Program-made: the position numbers and the translations under genes
Shown: positions 10,067 through 21,180 of the stretch, piece after piece
Position numbering within the stretch: position 1 is the first letter of the stretch
Layout: the number at the start of each line of letters is the position of its first letter
The notes under the pieces: model-generated
The model's input: the letters and a program-made list of their open reading frames with translations, nothing else
Told to the model about the DNA's origin: nothing
Database searches by the model: none
Source: Echinostoma caproni
Lineage: Eukaryota > Platyhelminthes > Trematoda > Plagiorchiida > Echinostomatidae
Length of the DNA: 64,000 nucleotides
Reading direction: 5' to 3'
NCBI GenBank assembly: GCA_900618425.1
Contig: UZAN01039732.1
Coordinates: forward strand, 1,825 to 65,824

Positions 10067-10319
10067 CATCAACATTTAGGCAGCAGCGGATTCGGAACCT
10101 ATCCTCCTCCTGTGCCCGCCTAAAAATCACACGACCGATTGGGTTCATTTATTGATCAGTCGGATGGTTCAGCCGCACTAAGAGACATGGCCTTAGCTCA
10201 GCAAACCAGAGCGAGAAACCACACCTTGTTTACAGCCGTGAGTCTCAGGCAGGCCCAGTGAACTTCGACTGCGCAGTAGGAGTACCACACGGATGGACTG
10301 GACGTGACAACAAGAGCGT

Positions 10320-11600
10320 TAACAAACGTACAAGCCAGTAATGAGACAGTTTCGTGCTGGGATGGGGGAATCCAAGTGCCACAGATCGCGGAATATGATC
10401 AGATCACAGAAAGGGTAAGAAAGAATGTAATTGTTTAAGGACACGGATGAGAGGGACGAGACGATGGAGCAATCGCACTGTATTGTAACATCATGCGATG
10501 GAGATAAGCAATGGCTCAAGCGTTGATCGCGCAAGATTCACTGGTATCAGCGGAGGGAGACACACACAGAGGCATACGCGTACTAGCAAGATGATCAACC
10601 GATATGTATCATGGGAATTGAGGCGTGTGTGACCGAATCCCGTCTCACAATCGTCCCCTGCACTTCAGCGTGAGGTAGAGAAATTGGTGTTGCACGGTAG
10701 TCATCCTGACATCGCTGGGAGTCTTGTCAGCATTGGTGAGGTTAATGTGACATCTTGAAATGATACTGGGAAAGTTGAAATAATCGCCAGACATCTCGAA
10801 ATATTGGTCAGGCAACTTGAAATGATTCCCGGACAGCTTGGAATAATCTGAGGACATCTTGATATGATACTTGACTTCCAAAAGGTATAGATTGTCTATC
10901 TTGCTTGTACGCGTATGCATCTCTTTCTGTGTGTCTGTATGTGCGCGTTCGTCCTCCTCCCCTTGAAAAGAAATCGGGCCCCGCTCCGCTGACACCAATG
11001 AATCATGCTCGATCAACGCTTGAGCCATTGCTTACCTCCGTAGCATGATGATGCAATGGGGGACCAATAGAATAGAATTCCTAAGTTGCACCTCAAGAGG
11101 TTGCACTGAAACACCAATCGACCATTCTCGATCGATATACGCATAAGTGTTGACTAGATTCACACCCAGTTTGTTCCACACTTTCAGGTTATATATCATC
11201 TCTGTGATATCAGCACAGAGGCACCTTCAAGTACCTAACAATCGGAATGACCATTTTGACCATAAATCCGGAACGAAATAAGTGATCTCCATGAGACGAA
11301 CTTTAATTGAAATAAGGTAATGAGTGCTGTCAAAATATACCATAAATTTTGACAGTTAGGGAATATTCTGAGAAATAATAATTCCAAAAATTGGAATGTC
11401 CTTCAAAATTGCACTTTTTTGAATGTGGGCTATGAATCATATGATCTTTATCACTGAAATCGTATAGTCATTGTAAAACAAAAAGTAAGCCCCGTGAAGT
11501 CACGCTAAGTTACTTCGTTCACAGCTGGCTAATGCAAACTGGCTTCGAACAATCCCATTGTGGGGAATGCCAAGGTATGCAAGTTAGACAGTTGCGAAGG
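10320..11600. repeat. E-family repeat, copy E2 (head-to-head double copy)
   Basis: The left part (about 10440-10872) is an E unit on the minus strand: GATCAACGCTTGAGCCATTG in complement at 10514-10533, then the 21-bp array 10750-10872. From about 10900 the order reverses: a plus-strand E tract runs from TCTTGCTTGTACGCGTATGC through GATCAACGCTTGAGCCATTG (11010-11029), AATGACCATTTTGACC, and TTCGAACAATCCCATTGT to about 11600. So one 21-bp array sits between two outward-pointing conserved tracts. The left part is almost identical to E1; the right part is diverged. Confidence 0.7.
10750..10872 (-). repeat. Tandem array of the 21-bp unit in E2
   Basis: About six units in the same order as in E1, read on the minus strand. 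One unit present in E1 (CTCGGATTATTTCAAGCTGTC without its flanks) is missing, which is the usual slippage difference between recent array copies. Confidence 0.8.
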
Positions 11601-12299
11601 AGTATACGACATCTACCTGTATTTTTATAGGCGGTTGCATTTTAGTGCCCTTAAAGAACTGTTAACTGACCTAAATCAACTATAAAACGCGCATACTGCA
11701 ACGTGACCCATAGAATGAGGTTTCATTTCCTCCCTTTATCTCGCCGAAAGAAGGATACATTAATCAATCCTCCTAGAATAAACCTTTTATGGGCACCATA
11801 TATATAGCTCCCTATTTTCTGCATATACACTGCAAGTGGTTCAATCCTTTGTTATCAGGCTCATGTGAGAACGTGGATATTCCAGTTAGGATGTATCAGT
11901 GTGGCAGGGTGGGATAACATGTAAATAAGGACTGTGCATAAACGGAGGAAGCGTGTCGTTGAATGGCAGCCAAAAATCAGGTAGAGCATGAGGTTCAAGA
12001 AGAAGGAAAGGATAAATGGTACAGAATGATTTAATCTGACTTCATCTCAAACTCTGGGACAGTCATTGTAGCAATCACGTCTTCCAACGAGAACTTCTTG
12101 ATGATTAATTTTAACCCAAGCTCAAAACAGAGCCCTAAGGGGAAAAGCGTGGCCAGGATATTCAACGTGCGTTTTACTGGGTCTTACCGCTAGGGTTATG
12201 TTTTGACAATTGCGGTATGTCTAACGTTGATCTGTATTTTATAGAAAGTTATTCTGATCTCATAATACTTAGTAAGTTATCGAACATTTTCACAATTTC
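11601..12299. other. Spacer between E2 and E3, nothing recognised
   Basis: The DNA is AT-rich with no long frame. Copies E2 and E3 both end with their distal tract facing this spacer. Confidence 0.3.
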
Positions 12300-13262
12300 T
12301 CATTGGTGGTGGCTTCGGTAATCACTATTTGAAGAACGACCGCGGTGGGGTTCCCATCGTAAAACTGAATCGATAAATGGGACAATAGCAATACGGTTGT
12401 TCGAAGCCAGTTTGCATTTATTACTTGTGAATGTCATACGGTAACCACAATTCACCCAGTTAACGTTTTTGGTGGAAGTGTTGAAGTAACACTGTATGAT
12501 TTCAGTGATAAAGATTATGGATTTCAGAGTTCATACTCTGTAAGGTGCATTTTTGAAATCATTCCAAGTTTCGAACTTGCATTTTCTTATAAAACTCCGT
12601 AACTATTGTGAAAATAATAGCATCTTTCAACAGCCCTCGTTACGTTATTTCGATTGCAGTTGGTTTGATAAAGATATCTCATTCAGTTCCGGATATATGG
12701 TCAAAATGATCATTTTGATTGCTCGGTACTAGGTGCTTCTGTGGTGATATCACGGAGATGGAATATACATATATATATATAACCTGAAAGTGTCGAAAAA
12801 ACTGGATGTGAATCTGATCAACTCTGATGCGTATACCGATCGAGCAAGATCGTTTAGTGTCCCAAATGCAACCGATTGAGGTGTAGCTTATGCATTTTAT
12901 TGTAGAATTATACAATGGAGTTAAGCAATGGCTCAAGCGTTGATCGCACATGATTCATTGTTATCAGTGGAAGGGAGCGAACATACACAGACATAGACGA
13001 GTATTCGTGCATGCAAGATAAACAACCGATGTATACGTCATGGGAATTGAAGCGTGTGTGACCGAGGCACGTCTCACAATCGTCCCCCCGCGCTTCAACG
13101 AGAGGCAGAGAAATCTGTGCTGTATGGTGGTCATCCAGACTTCGCTGGTGGGTCTGTCAGCCTTGATGAGGTCAACGAGACAATTTGAAATGATGCTCGT
13201 ACAATTTCAAATGATAATCCGACATCCTGAAGTGATATCTGAGCAACTTGAACTGCAGAAGG
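12300..13262 (-). repeat. E-family repeat, copy E3
   Basis: On the minus strand the order is a 21-bp array (about four units, 13178-13259), the tract with TGGATGACCACCATACAGC and GGTCACACACGCTTCAATTC, GATCAACGCTTGAGCCATTG (12930-12949 in complement), AATGATCATTTTGACC, and finally the distal part with TTCGAACAACCGTATTGC and CCACCGCGGTCGTTCTTC near 12330-12420. A 75-codon plus-strand frame (13040-13267) spans the array and reads as heptads (RQFEMML, VQFQMII). An AT microsatellite lies at 12764-12781. Confidence 0.7.
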
Positions 13263-13410
13263 TATAGTCAATCTTACACTCGCAAGCACTAGACTCGAGT
13301 TTCACTGTTATTAAAGCTCATCAGTAGTATATGTACCATCCCATCTGGGTTTTGAACTCCGAACTCATCTCTCTGATCACTGTGCCAACCTGCTCATACC
13401 GGTGCTGAAC
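13261..13410 (-). mobile_element. tRNA-headed SINE remnant with a hammerhead-ribozyme-like core
   Basis: Read on the minus strand: a box-A-like TTGGCACAGTGATCAGAG, a box-B-like GAGTTCAAAACCC, then CAGATGGGATGGTACATA, and a hammerhead-like core. The core has CTGATGAG (complement of 13317-13324), a short stem-loop, GAAAC (complement of 13299-13303), then CTCG and CGAG arms that could form stem III. The order of tRNA-like promoter then hammerhead is that of the Sm-alpha family of schistosomes. The base after the stem III arm and stem U is G, where an active ribozyme needs A, C or U, so it is probably dead. The last bases may belong to the adjacent E3 copy. Confidence 0.5.
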
Positions 13411-13858
13411 CGAAACGCCAATATTTGTTTGTTCAGATTTCGTTTTCGTTGGTAGTCAGCGAGTGCATGCTTTTGGTTTTGACATAAACAGACCTCTAAA
13501 AGTTAGTAATATAATTCTGTGATACTTTTTTGGATTTAAGGTTAGACGCAAATAACCTCAGAGAACTCGAAAAAGCTGGTTTTTCATTGAGTAGTATGTG
13601 AATTACTGGATAAGTTGTTAAACTTCCGTAGATGAATTCATAAGACACCGTACGCTGCGATATGTTGCGTCATTAAAAATTGCTTATACCACCAGTGCGA
13701 TTGAGTTTCGTCTACAAACTGGAGTTTATTGTTTCATAATACTAGATAAACAGTAAAACTCATGTGGTGGATTGCGTAATACATGTTCAAGAAAAAAAAC
13801 AGTGAACTGCTAGTGTACTGACACTGAACGAAGTTCATGTATCTATCCAACATAGGCC

Positions 13859-14285
13859 TGTGATTTCAACTCTGACTGGTTCACCGCTTATTAGTTTTAG
13901 TCAACAGGTTATCTGTTGAGAGGCAAGACCAGGGATATTTCGGGTTTTTAACCCCTTAGTGTGGGTATATAATTTTTGCTCCCTGACTTATAGCCTTCAT
14001 TCATGATATCTGCTGTTCAGTTATTATTCATATCTTTCACCATATTGTGTGAACCTTTAAACCTTTCTTCTTTAATATTGCGCTTTAACCTTCACACTTC
14101 ACTTTTAGTTTTCGTTCAGGAGGCATTAATTTTCACTAATGTTTTATAGTGTTATAATTCCAGAAGGCGGTGCTGGTCGAGGATATTTATTCTCTGAGAT
14201 ACAGCAAATTGCCCTCGGTGATCTTAATTTTTCGTCGTCGAAAGTAATGACCAACTATGTTACCTACTGTGAGTAGTATCTCACA
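13859..14285 (+). repeat. Lone LTR of a second type, 427 bp
   Basis: It begins TGTGATTTCAAC and ends TAGTATCTCACA. It has a TATA-like GTATATAAT near 13965 and shares AAGGCGGTGCTGGTCGAGG (AAGGCGGTGCTGATCGAGG at 4104) and the terminal ACCAACTATGTTAC ... GAGTAGTATCTCACA block with the LTR at 3747-4359. No primer site or target-site duplication is visible beside it. It may be a solo LTR or a fragment. Confidence 0.45.
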
Positions 14286-15540
14286 ACAATAGTTTTAGTA
14301 TAGCATATGGTATTGGTTCGTTTCCTAACCAACACGATGCCACATTCAAATAAGCAGGACGCGCAACCAGTCATTTAAACTGTCACACATTGAGGTTTCT
14401 TAAGACTAGAACATATTGAAGCCAACAACAAACAACGTGATCAGTCCTTTTCTGCACCAATCCGTCCGAACAGATAACTCCAATCGAATTATGTTTAGGA
14501 CTTATGTTATCGACAAATGGGTTAACGATTTCTAGGCCACAAGGAATGGAAGTTACGAGAATGTCCCTCACCATTATTAGGAAATCTTGCCATATAACTT
14601 TGAAACTGAATCAAAGGAAACCCTGGTTGTTTTGTTGCACCTTTCGACGAAGCCCGCTTAAAACACGCCAGGTAATGTCTCGAGTATAGGCACATTTCAG
14701 TCAACTCAATAAAAGGACACATCGAATCGGGTCACATGCACATGCCAATGCAACTCAGGGATCGAATGACGCAACAAAACGTCTCGCCGTGACCTGAGAA
14801 CGGACCAAACCGCAAGCAAGACGGAAGAGCGACCCAACACCCTCACCCCCTCGCACCAGTTCAACGTCGAACGGGACCGAACACAGTGAGAGCAAGGGAC
14901 AAAAATAGTCGATGGAGAAGAACACATGAACCAGCGAGTAAAAGCGGAACACTGTCACTTCACAAGCACTGACGATATCACTTCGGCTGATGATGAAACG
15001 TTTGCAAACAAACCGCCAAACTCGGCGAACAGGCGAAACTGGAACTGGTTATGTGAACTTAATTTCAAATCACAGAACATTTATGGTTTGGTTTATCCAT
15101 CTCTATCTGGATGTGAGCGGATTTGCAAGCATTTCCAATGGTATATGTTCGAATTTCGTCGATCGTCTCCATCGAATGAGGACTTTTTATTGTTAGTTTT
15201 GTGTAGCTGTGGCCTTTTATAATTCTTCGTGTAAGATGTGCATTAAAACCAAAAATACGATCAAAAGGTGTACAAGAACATCAGGAACTCTTGTACATCA
15301 AATGGCCAGTTTATCAAACGGACCAAGTCGAATTCTCAGTCTCACTACTGGAGACCCAACCAGTAGTTAAAAATTACAGGTCACTGACGTAGCTATCTTT
15401 ACAGCTTGAACCAAGCTCTGGTGTAATATTGATTGACTTTGTCCATCACTTCAACTAGGCTATCCCCAAAACATCTTACTGTTACCTACGTTGTACTCAA
15501 CGCACAGATAAAAACACACGTGCACGGGTCTGACCTAAAC
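14286..15540. other. No recognised gene; short overlapping frames only
   Basis: Frames of 60-98 codons on both strands (14504-15222) overlap each other and resemble nothing known. A GC-richer patch at 14.75-14.95 kb might be old coding or repeat DNA. Confidence 0.25.
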
Positions 15541-15569
15541 TTTGTTCTTATGCGCTTGTGCACCATAGA

Positions 15570-15650
15570 TCGGATCACGCTATACAAAACTTTACGCTAA
15601 TGATCTGGTTGTCTGTACCAGTGAAACAGGCTATTCGATGCACGAGAATT
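15570..15650 (+). pseudogene. Possible LINE reverse-transcriptase motif
   Basis: The frame at 15574-15651 reads SRYTKLYANDLVVCTSETGY. LYADDLVV is the core of the catalytic motif in many non-LTR reverse transcriptases; here the first Asp is Asn (15599-15601). No second motif was confirmed on either side, so this may be chance. Confidence 0.2.
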
Positions 15651-15660
15651 CGTGATTCAC

Positions 15661-18600
15661 CTGTACTGCTCAAGAAATTGGCAGTATCTTAGGTTCACTT
15701 TCGTATCATCCTGATTATTTGGCAATACATTACGGGTTCCGTTGCGTGTATCATTTAGGACCGTTCTATTCATGTGCGAGTAATGGAGAGTGGCTTCTAG
15801 AAGAAAGCAGCGCTTTTACACACCTTCCTTATTGAACAAGATGCAGCCAGACAACACCCTATAGGTAATGGCAAATCTAATTATAATTTTTTTATTTACG
15901 TTAAAAAAAGTAGTTTGGAGTGACGAAAGACAAAAATGTTCCTTCTTCATTTGTCCACTTCACTGGATTTCCCCGGATGTTGTTCCAGAAAGTTATAACC
16001 TGCAAATAGAACAGGACGGTTGCCACCAGTTTCTCAACAACAAAAAATATACTAATTGAAAGAAATTAGAGGAATTGTGAACAGTTAATGCTTGAAATAT
16101 CCAAGATAATAAAATCCTCAGAGAGACCTGGTGAACCACTGCGAAGAACAAGAAGAAACCTTAGTATTTGAAATTGCATGGTTATGTACATGCGATAGGC
16201 TACTCTTTCGCTTTTGACATGACTGGTAGTGAATTTTATTAAGTAACCGTGAGGTTGGTATGCTATACGTTTGGTTATCCTTATATTCTTAGACAACTTA
16301 CACGTTTGAATAACTATTTAACTCCTTTTGAAATATGATTTATCGGTAAGTAGCACAACAGGCGATTCACTAAGACTAAAACACTACTGAGTAGAATTTT
16401 TAGCTGCGTCATTCCGTTCCTGTTCTAATGCTAATCTGGATTGGATAGTGGCAGGAAGCATGCTTTAAGTGCCAAATTTGGATTGCAGTTGTTTTCGAAT
16501 GTGATGACCCGTGGTAAACTGTGATGCTCTAATACTCCGAGATGATGTTATCCAATGAACTACAGATTGCAGTGTTGCAATCACTAATAAACAGTCAGTA
16601 CTTTGGCCCAATGAAATTCACCGCAGTCCATTCAAGAATAACATGACCAAACGCTGAAAGGTAACTGCATTCCGTATCACTCACATTTTCTTGGGCATAT
16701 CGTTTCATCCGTTTTACATCTTCCTGTAAACTAACTGTTACTTTCGGATAAGTATTGGGGGCAATACATTAGAGAAGAATTACATTGCCCCATCCTCTTC
16801 AGTATAAACTTTCTGGTCTTCATAAACAACTGTCAGGTTCGACATTGGTTTCCTCTGTACGTGAGCCTCCTCTCAGGTAATCTGTCAGTTTGCCCAACGG
16901 TTTGTTTTGAAGCCCGAATCTATTGTTTAAACCGATTTTACTTGTTTCCATAAAAAGGACAAGGGAGAAAGAAACAGTTGCTTATTCATTCTTACCTTAT
17001 TAAACGCACGTTTGATTGCTATAATATACTCCACATTCTTGAATCCACTCATTTTCAGAGGCGTCCGTGATTTATGATACGTGATTCGTAATTAGTGATC
17101 GGTGCGTACTTCAACCACTGCATGTTTACAATGATCACATACTGATGCAGTCACTACCAGAACTTGTGAAATAGTTCCGCGTACTCATCCTCTAATGAGC
17201 GCAGTTTCCTAGGAGAAAAAGGTGGTTCGGGGATCCGATTTCAGTATTCACAACTGGAATGATTCAGGGCGTGCGTATATTCATTATTGTGATGTGGCCG
17301 CATCTTGGTCTACTGGTCTTTACCTATCCGTTGCATAATCGTATGCACAACACCAGTCAACTGAAGGGGAAGTGATCTTCTGGCGCCCCTTCTTGACCAT
17401 GCTATCACTAACATTGCTTATATTACAACACTACTCATGAGTAATTGCACAATGAACGCGAAAAAAGCATCTAGCCTTTTTCACTGTGGACGCAAATTGT
17501 ATCATGGCATGCTTTTCTATAGCAAAGAATGTTGGTCTGATTTCAGCTTCATGATTTGCGGTAATCAGAATAACCCCAAAAATAAAAGCTTTGTGCGTCA
17601 CAAAAGGAACGGACCGCTATGCAGGCTTTTGTGTATACAGTAACAGAGAAACACAGGTCCATTAAAATGTATTGTATTATTGGTAAAGCTTAATAAGCCA
17701 AACTGTACTTCTTACACGAGTGATGAGAGAGACTACGCAAGTCGGTTGTTTAAGCTCCCTTTGTAAATCGCATTCTGTAACTCTGTAATCGGATGAATGA
17801 ACACTGGGTGTTGGGACGTATTTTTGTGTACTCAACAAATGAACTTATACCAAGCCAAAATTGGGCGAATGCTGAAATACCATAAATGAAGGAAAATAAC
17901 ACCGTAGCACCGACGTTCTGATTAGGTAAGAGGCTGGTAGTTGTCGGTATGTATTATGGGAGAGTTTCTGCAAACGGTATGTCTGTTTGAATGAGGGCTA
18001 GAGTGGTTTGCAAAGATTTGGACCCTTCATCATCCTTGAATTGCAAAACGAGAAAGCCTTGAATTTAGGTACCGGTACCGAATGGTTTCTCCGCAAATGT
18101 TGTTTAGTAGTTTCGTGTCGTTTATTGTCCATACTTCTAGATCTAGGAGTTATATCACACAGAGTGATATTTGTAAACCAGCAGTATAAAACTCGGCCAC
18201 CGTCATGCGTGCTTTCCATTTGAGTATACGGATCTGCTCAATCTAACGTTCCACAATCTTATTATCAATATGTCCGAATTTGTTGCTAGGGGCTTCCCTG
18301 ATAGAGCACCTTTTTACTGATGAACGAACTTGAGTTTATAACTTTGCTATCTAAAAATAGAAACCTCGATTGAGTATTGTCCAACCATTATCCTGGTAAA
18401 ATCATGACAATTATTGGTAATTTTATCTATCCATTTTGGGGAATAAAAATGTATAACGTGTAGCCTCCACACGATAAACTATAGCGAAATCATTCGGAAT
18501 GTAAATCGTACGATGCAGGAGTGTTATTTTTCCTGGTTATGAACTGATTTATTCTCTAATTTTCTGCAAATCATGTATAAACTCTGAGGAATTATCTTTC

Positions 18601-19320
18601 GGTAAATAGGTCTGTAACATTTAGTCAACCGGCAAGCATAAGCTTGTCAATAAATGTAAGAGGTTGTGAATATTTCCGACTGATTTAATAAAATAGGAAT
18701 TCAGATGCACTCACCCCACTGCGTATCTTGCAGTACTAGATGTGGTACATAATACAAAGATAATGTCTTAGATAATCCATCTCACATAATAGCAGATTCT
18801 AGTAAAACATAATGAACTGGCGTAAAATCAGTGGTCACACCCGTCGCAGTGAGTCTATAGGACTTCTGTGATGAATAAACTTCTGGACGTTTTAAATGTT
18901 TAATACAGGTAGTGCATAAATCGAAACATAACTTTTGGAACGTATATATGCAGCAGATACAAAATAGACTGTTGTTTTAGTCACTGTTTGCGGTACAATT
19001 GCACATGTAATTTTGAGTGGTGTGTATAGGAAGAGGAAGATTATGGGACATAGTGTGCAATGTCTTCTGATCTAAGCAGTATAAAGGTCAAGTTGTGTTC
19101 AACATAGGTTGATTATCAGGTGCTGACTTGTTAAGCCTAGCATGCTTCTAATAGACAAGGGAATGCGTTCATCCAGCCGCACCCTAGAAAAAAAAATACA
19201 ATTTTTGATAAGATTTTGCGGTCCACAGACAGTTCTCATTTACTCCTCTTCCACATTCATTTCACAAAACCAATGACTATGTACAAGTATATGTTTATTG
19301 AGCTGTTCAATCATAACATA
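15661..19320. other. Low-information DNA, no gene recognised
   Basis: The DNA is AT-rich with stops in all frames. The longest frames are 60-76 codons and none resembles a known family or has convincing splice sites. Confidence 0.3.
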
Positions 19321-19324
19321 GCGA

Positions 19325-19420
19325 TGGTCAAGTAGTCAAGGTTACCAACTTAGCACCCCAGAGGACTGGTGTTCGAAATCCATCAACACCGTATAAATCC
19401 CTACATTTTCGATGCATCAG
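19325..19420 (+). mobile_element. tRNA-like SINE head
   Basis: A box-A-like TGGTCAAGTAGTCAAGGTT at 19325-19343 and a box-B-like GGTGTTCGAAATCC at 19368-19381 have the normal spacing. The sequence after box B (AAATCCCTACATTTTCGATG) could be a worn hammerhead core, judged by position. It cannot fold as a full tRNA. Confidence 0.35.
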
Positions 19421-20800
19421 AGCCCTTCGATTGACCGATCCACCTTCCTGAAAATTATCTGCATCATTACATATGTTTTGTTTAAAAAAACAAAAAAATA
19501 ACACAATTGGAAGATTGAAAATCTAGATTAAAGAAAATTATTCGATGAATATCCTCAACCTTTCCACTTACAATTATGGAATACCTCTTTGAACGCTGCG
19601 AAAAGAGAATAGAACAATATTATGTAGAACGCTTTCACTGACTGTGTTCACATTTAGGACCCCTCGTGGTGTACTACAGGGTACCGAAACACTGCCCAAA
19701 AGCTGGAATAGTCCCTTAAGCAAATAAGAATCAGGGTTCTATGTTGACGCTACTAAAACTCGTCAACGAGAGAGAGATTGGAATAGTTCGATCCTTGATC
19801 GGGTCAGGGACTTACATAAGACATTTAGGTGTTACTGCAGTGGCTGGGTTGTAGATCAACTGAAACTTCTGTACCAGGAGTTAATTTACCCTCTACAATG
19901 TGTGGGTCTGCCGTGAAGAGGCCTGTACGAATAATCCAGAACCTCCCAACTACCTTATCAATCATGATCTCAATTGAGAGTTATGTTAATGTATCTACAG
20001 AGAAGGTGACTATCCTCGATTTATGGTTACTGGGACATACGGTACCCAATATAGATAGTTTATAAAGATAAAATCATCAGTCTTGTTATAATGGTACCAA
20101 TCGAACATCACTGATGGCTCACATGTAAGCGAGCCAAAACCATATTTTTATCCTAGTTAGTGGTCCTTTACCAGGCCTTATTTGCATAATCGTTGCGGGT
20201 ACTAGGCATGGGTGATGTAATTCAATAATTCGGCTGCAGCAATAGAAAAACTGATGTCAAAATGTAACAGAAATGATATTCTGCGATCACTTACATTTAG
20301 CAAGCTTCAAAAAATTGTCATCTTAGCTGGTTATGAAATGCTCGCAGTCATTATCCAGTTCAGTGAGCGACAAAATGAGAGAATGTTTAGAGTATTCTGT
20401 TCAGTGTAACCCATTCGACTTCTTACAGGCTTCTCCAGCACGTGATGGAAACGGAGAAAACTCCTCCCCTGTGTCAGTTTCCGAGATGAACACCAGTNCG
20501 CCTCAAATCTATTAGACGTAAATGATCCTTCCAGTCACCGGGAATAGAAATAGAACTGGTCTTATTAGGAGGTGCGAGGGTTTTTCATCACCTTGGATCT
20601 GGTGTCTGGATACCTACTGGCAAGCAGAAGTACATTTGACCGACCAAGTTCCACGCCCGTCAATCACTTCTTAGGGCACATGATTTTCGTCAATGCGTCT
20701 GTTACCACCAAGTGAAACCTGACCAGATACAAACATGACCTCAAACCAAGCCGTTAGCGGATGTTGGTCACTTCATGGAGTTAGTACCATATTACTGATG
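19421..20800. other. No clear gene; includes one N
   Basis: Frames such as 19829-20065 and 20333-20515 are short and unlike known proteins. An isolated N at 20498 marks an assembly join or uncertain base. GC rises after 20.4 kb, towards the integrase-like relic. Confidence 0.25.
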
Positions 20801-20809
20801 GCTACGGCT

Positions 20810-21180
20810 TCTACTTGTTGATTGTGTTCTATTTAAGCAATATGGCCTCGACAATCTGTGGCCCATTATAGTTCCCCCAGAGGTAGTAGATGTTTTACTA
20901 ACACGGCTACACGAAGAACCTAAACACGCTAGGTAGAACAAAGTGGAAGACTCTGCCCGAAGAAGACGTTGGCAGACCCCGGTGTGGTGTGACACACGGG
21001 TATTTTAGGAAGCAGACAAATTGTGTGATGACTGACGAAGATCGTTGGACAGCCGCTTCTTCCTGGTTGATACTCTTCTTGAGCGAGTACTTCACAAGGA
21101 ACTGCTCAGAATCTGGACGCAAACCTTCAGGTTGGGAGATTGCCATCGAAAAAAGGGATGTGGGGAATTAACAAAATCCC
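20810..21180 (+). pseudogene. Probable Gypsy-type integrase relic
   Basis: A frame near 20840-20935 reads WPIIVPPEVVDVLLTRLHEE, the pattern that precedes the zinc-binding His-Cys domain of flatworm Gypsy integrases (VPPxLVxxVLxxxHDxP). After a frame change, LGRTK and then THGYFRKQTNCVMTD could be the worn finger (usually RxCxxCAxTK). Later GINKIPHTKE resembles GIxKTRTTPYHPQ of the catalytic core. Stops and at least two frameshifts are present, and no reverse transcriptase is visible upstream. Each match is weak on its own; the order supports the call. Confidence 0.35.

Noticed and set aside
14706..14958. Overlapping minus-strand frames as a small secreted protein
   Set aside because: Two frames overlap in different phases, with no conserved copy and no motif.
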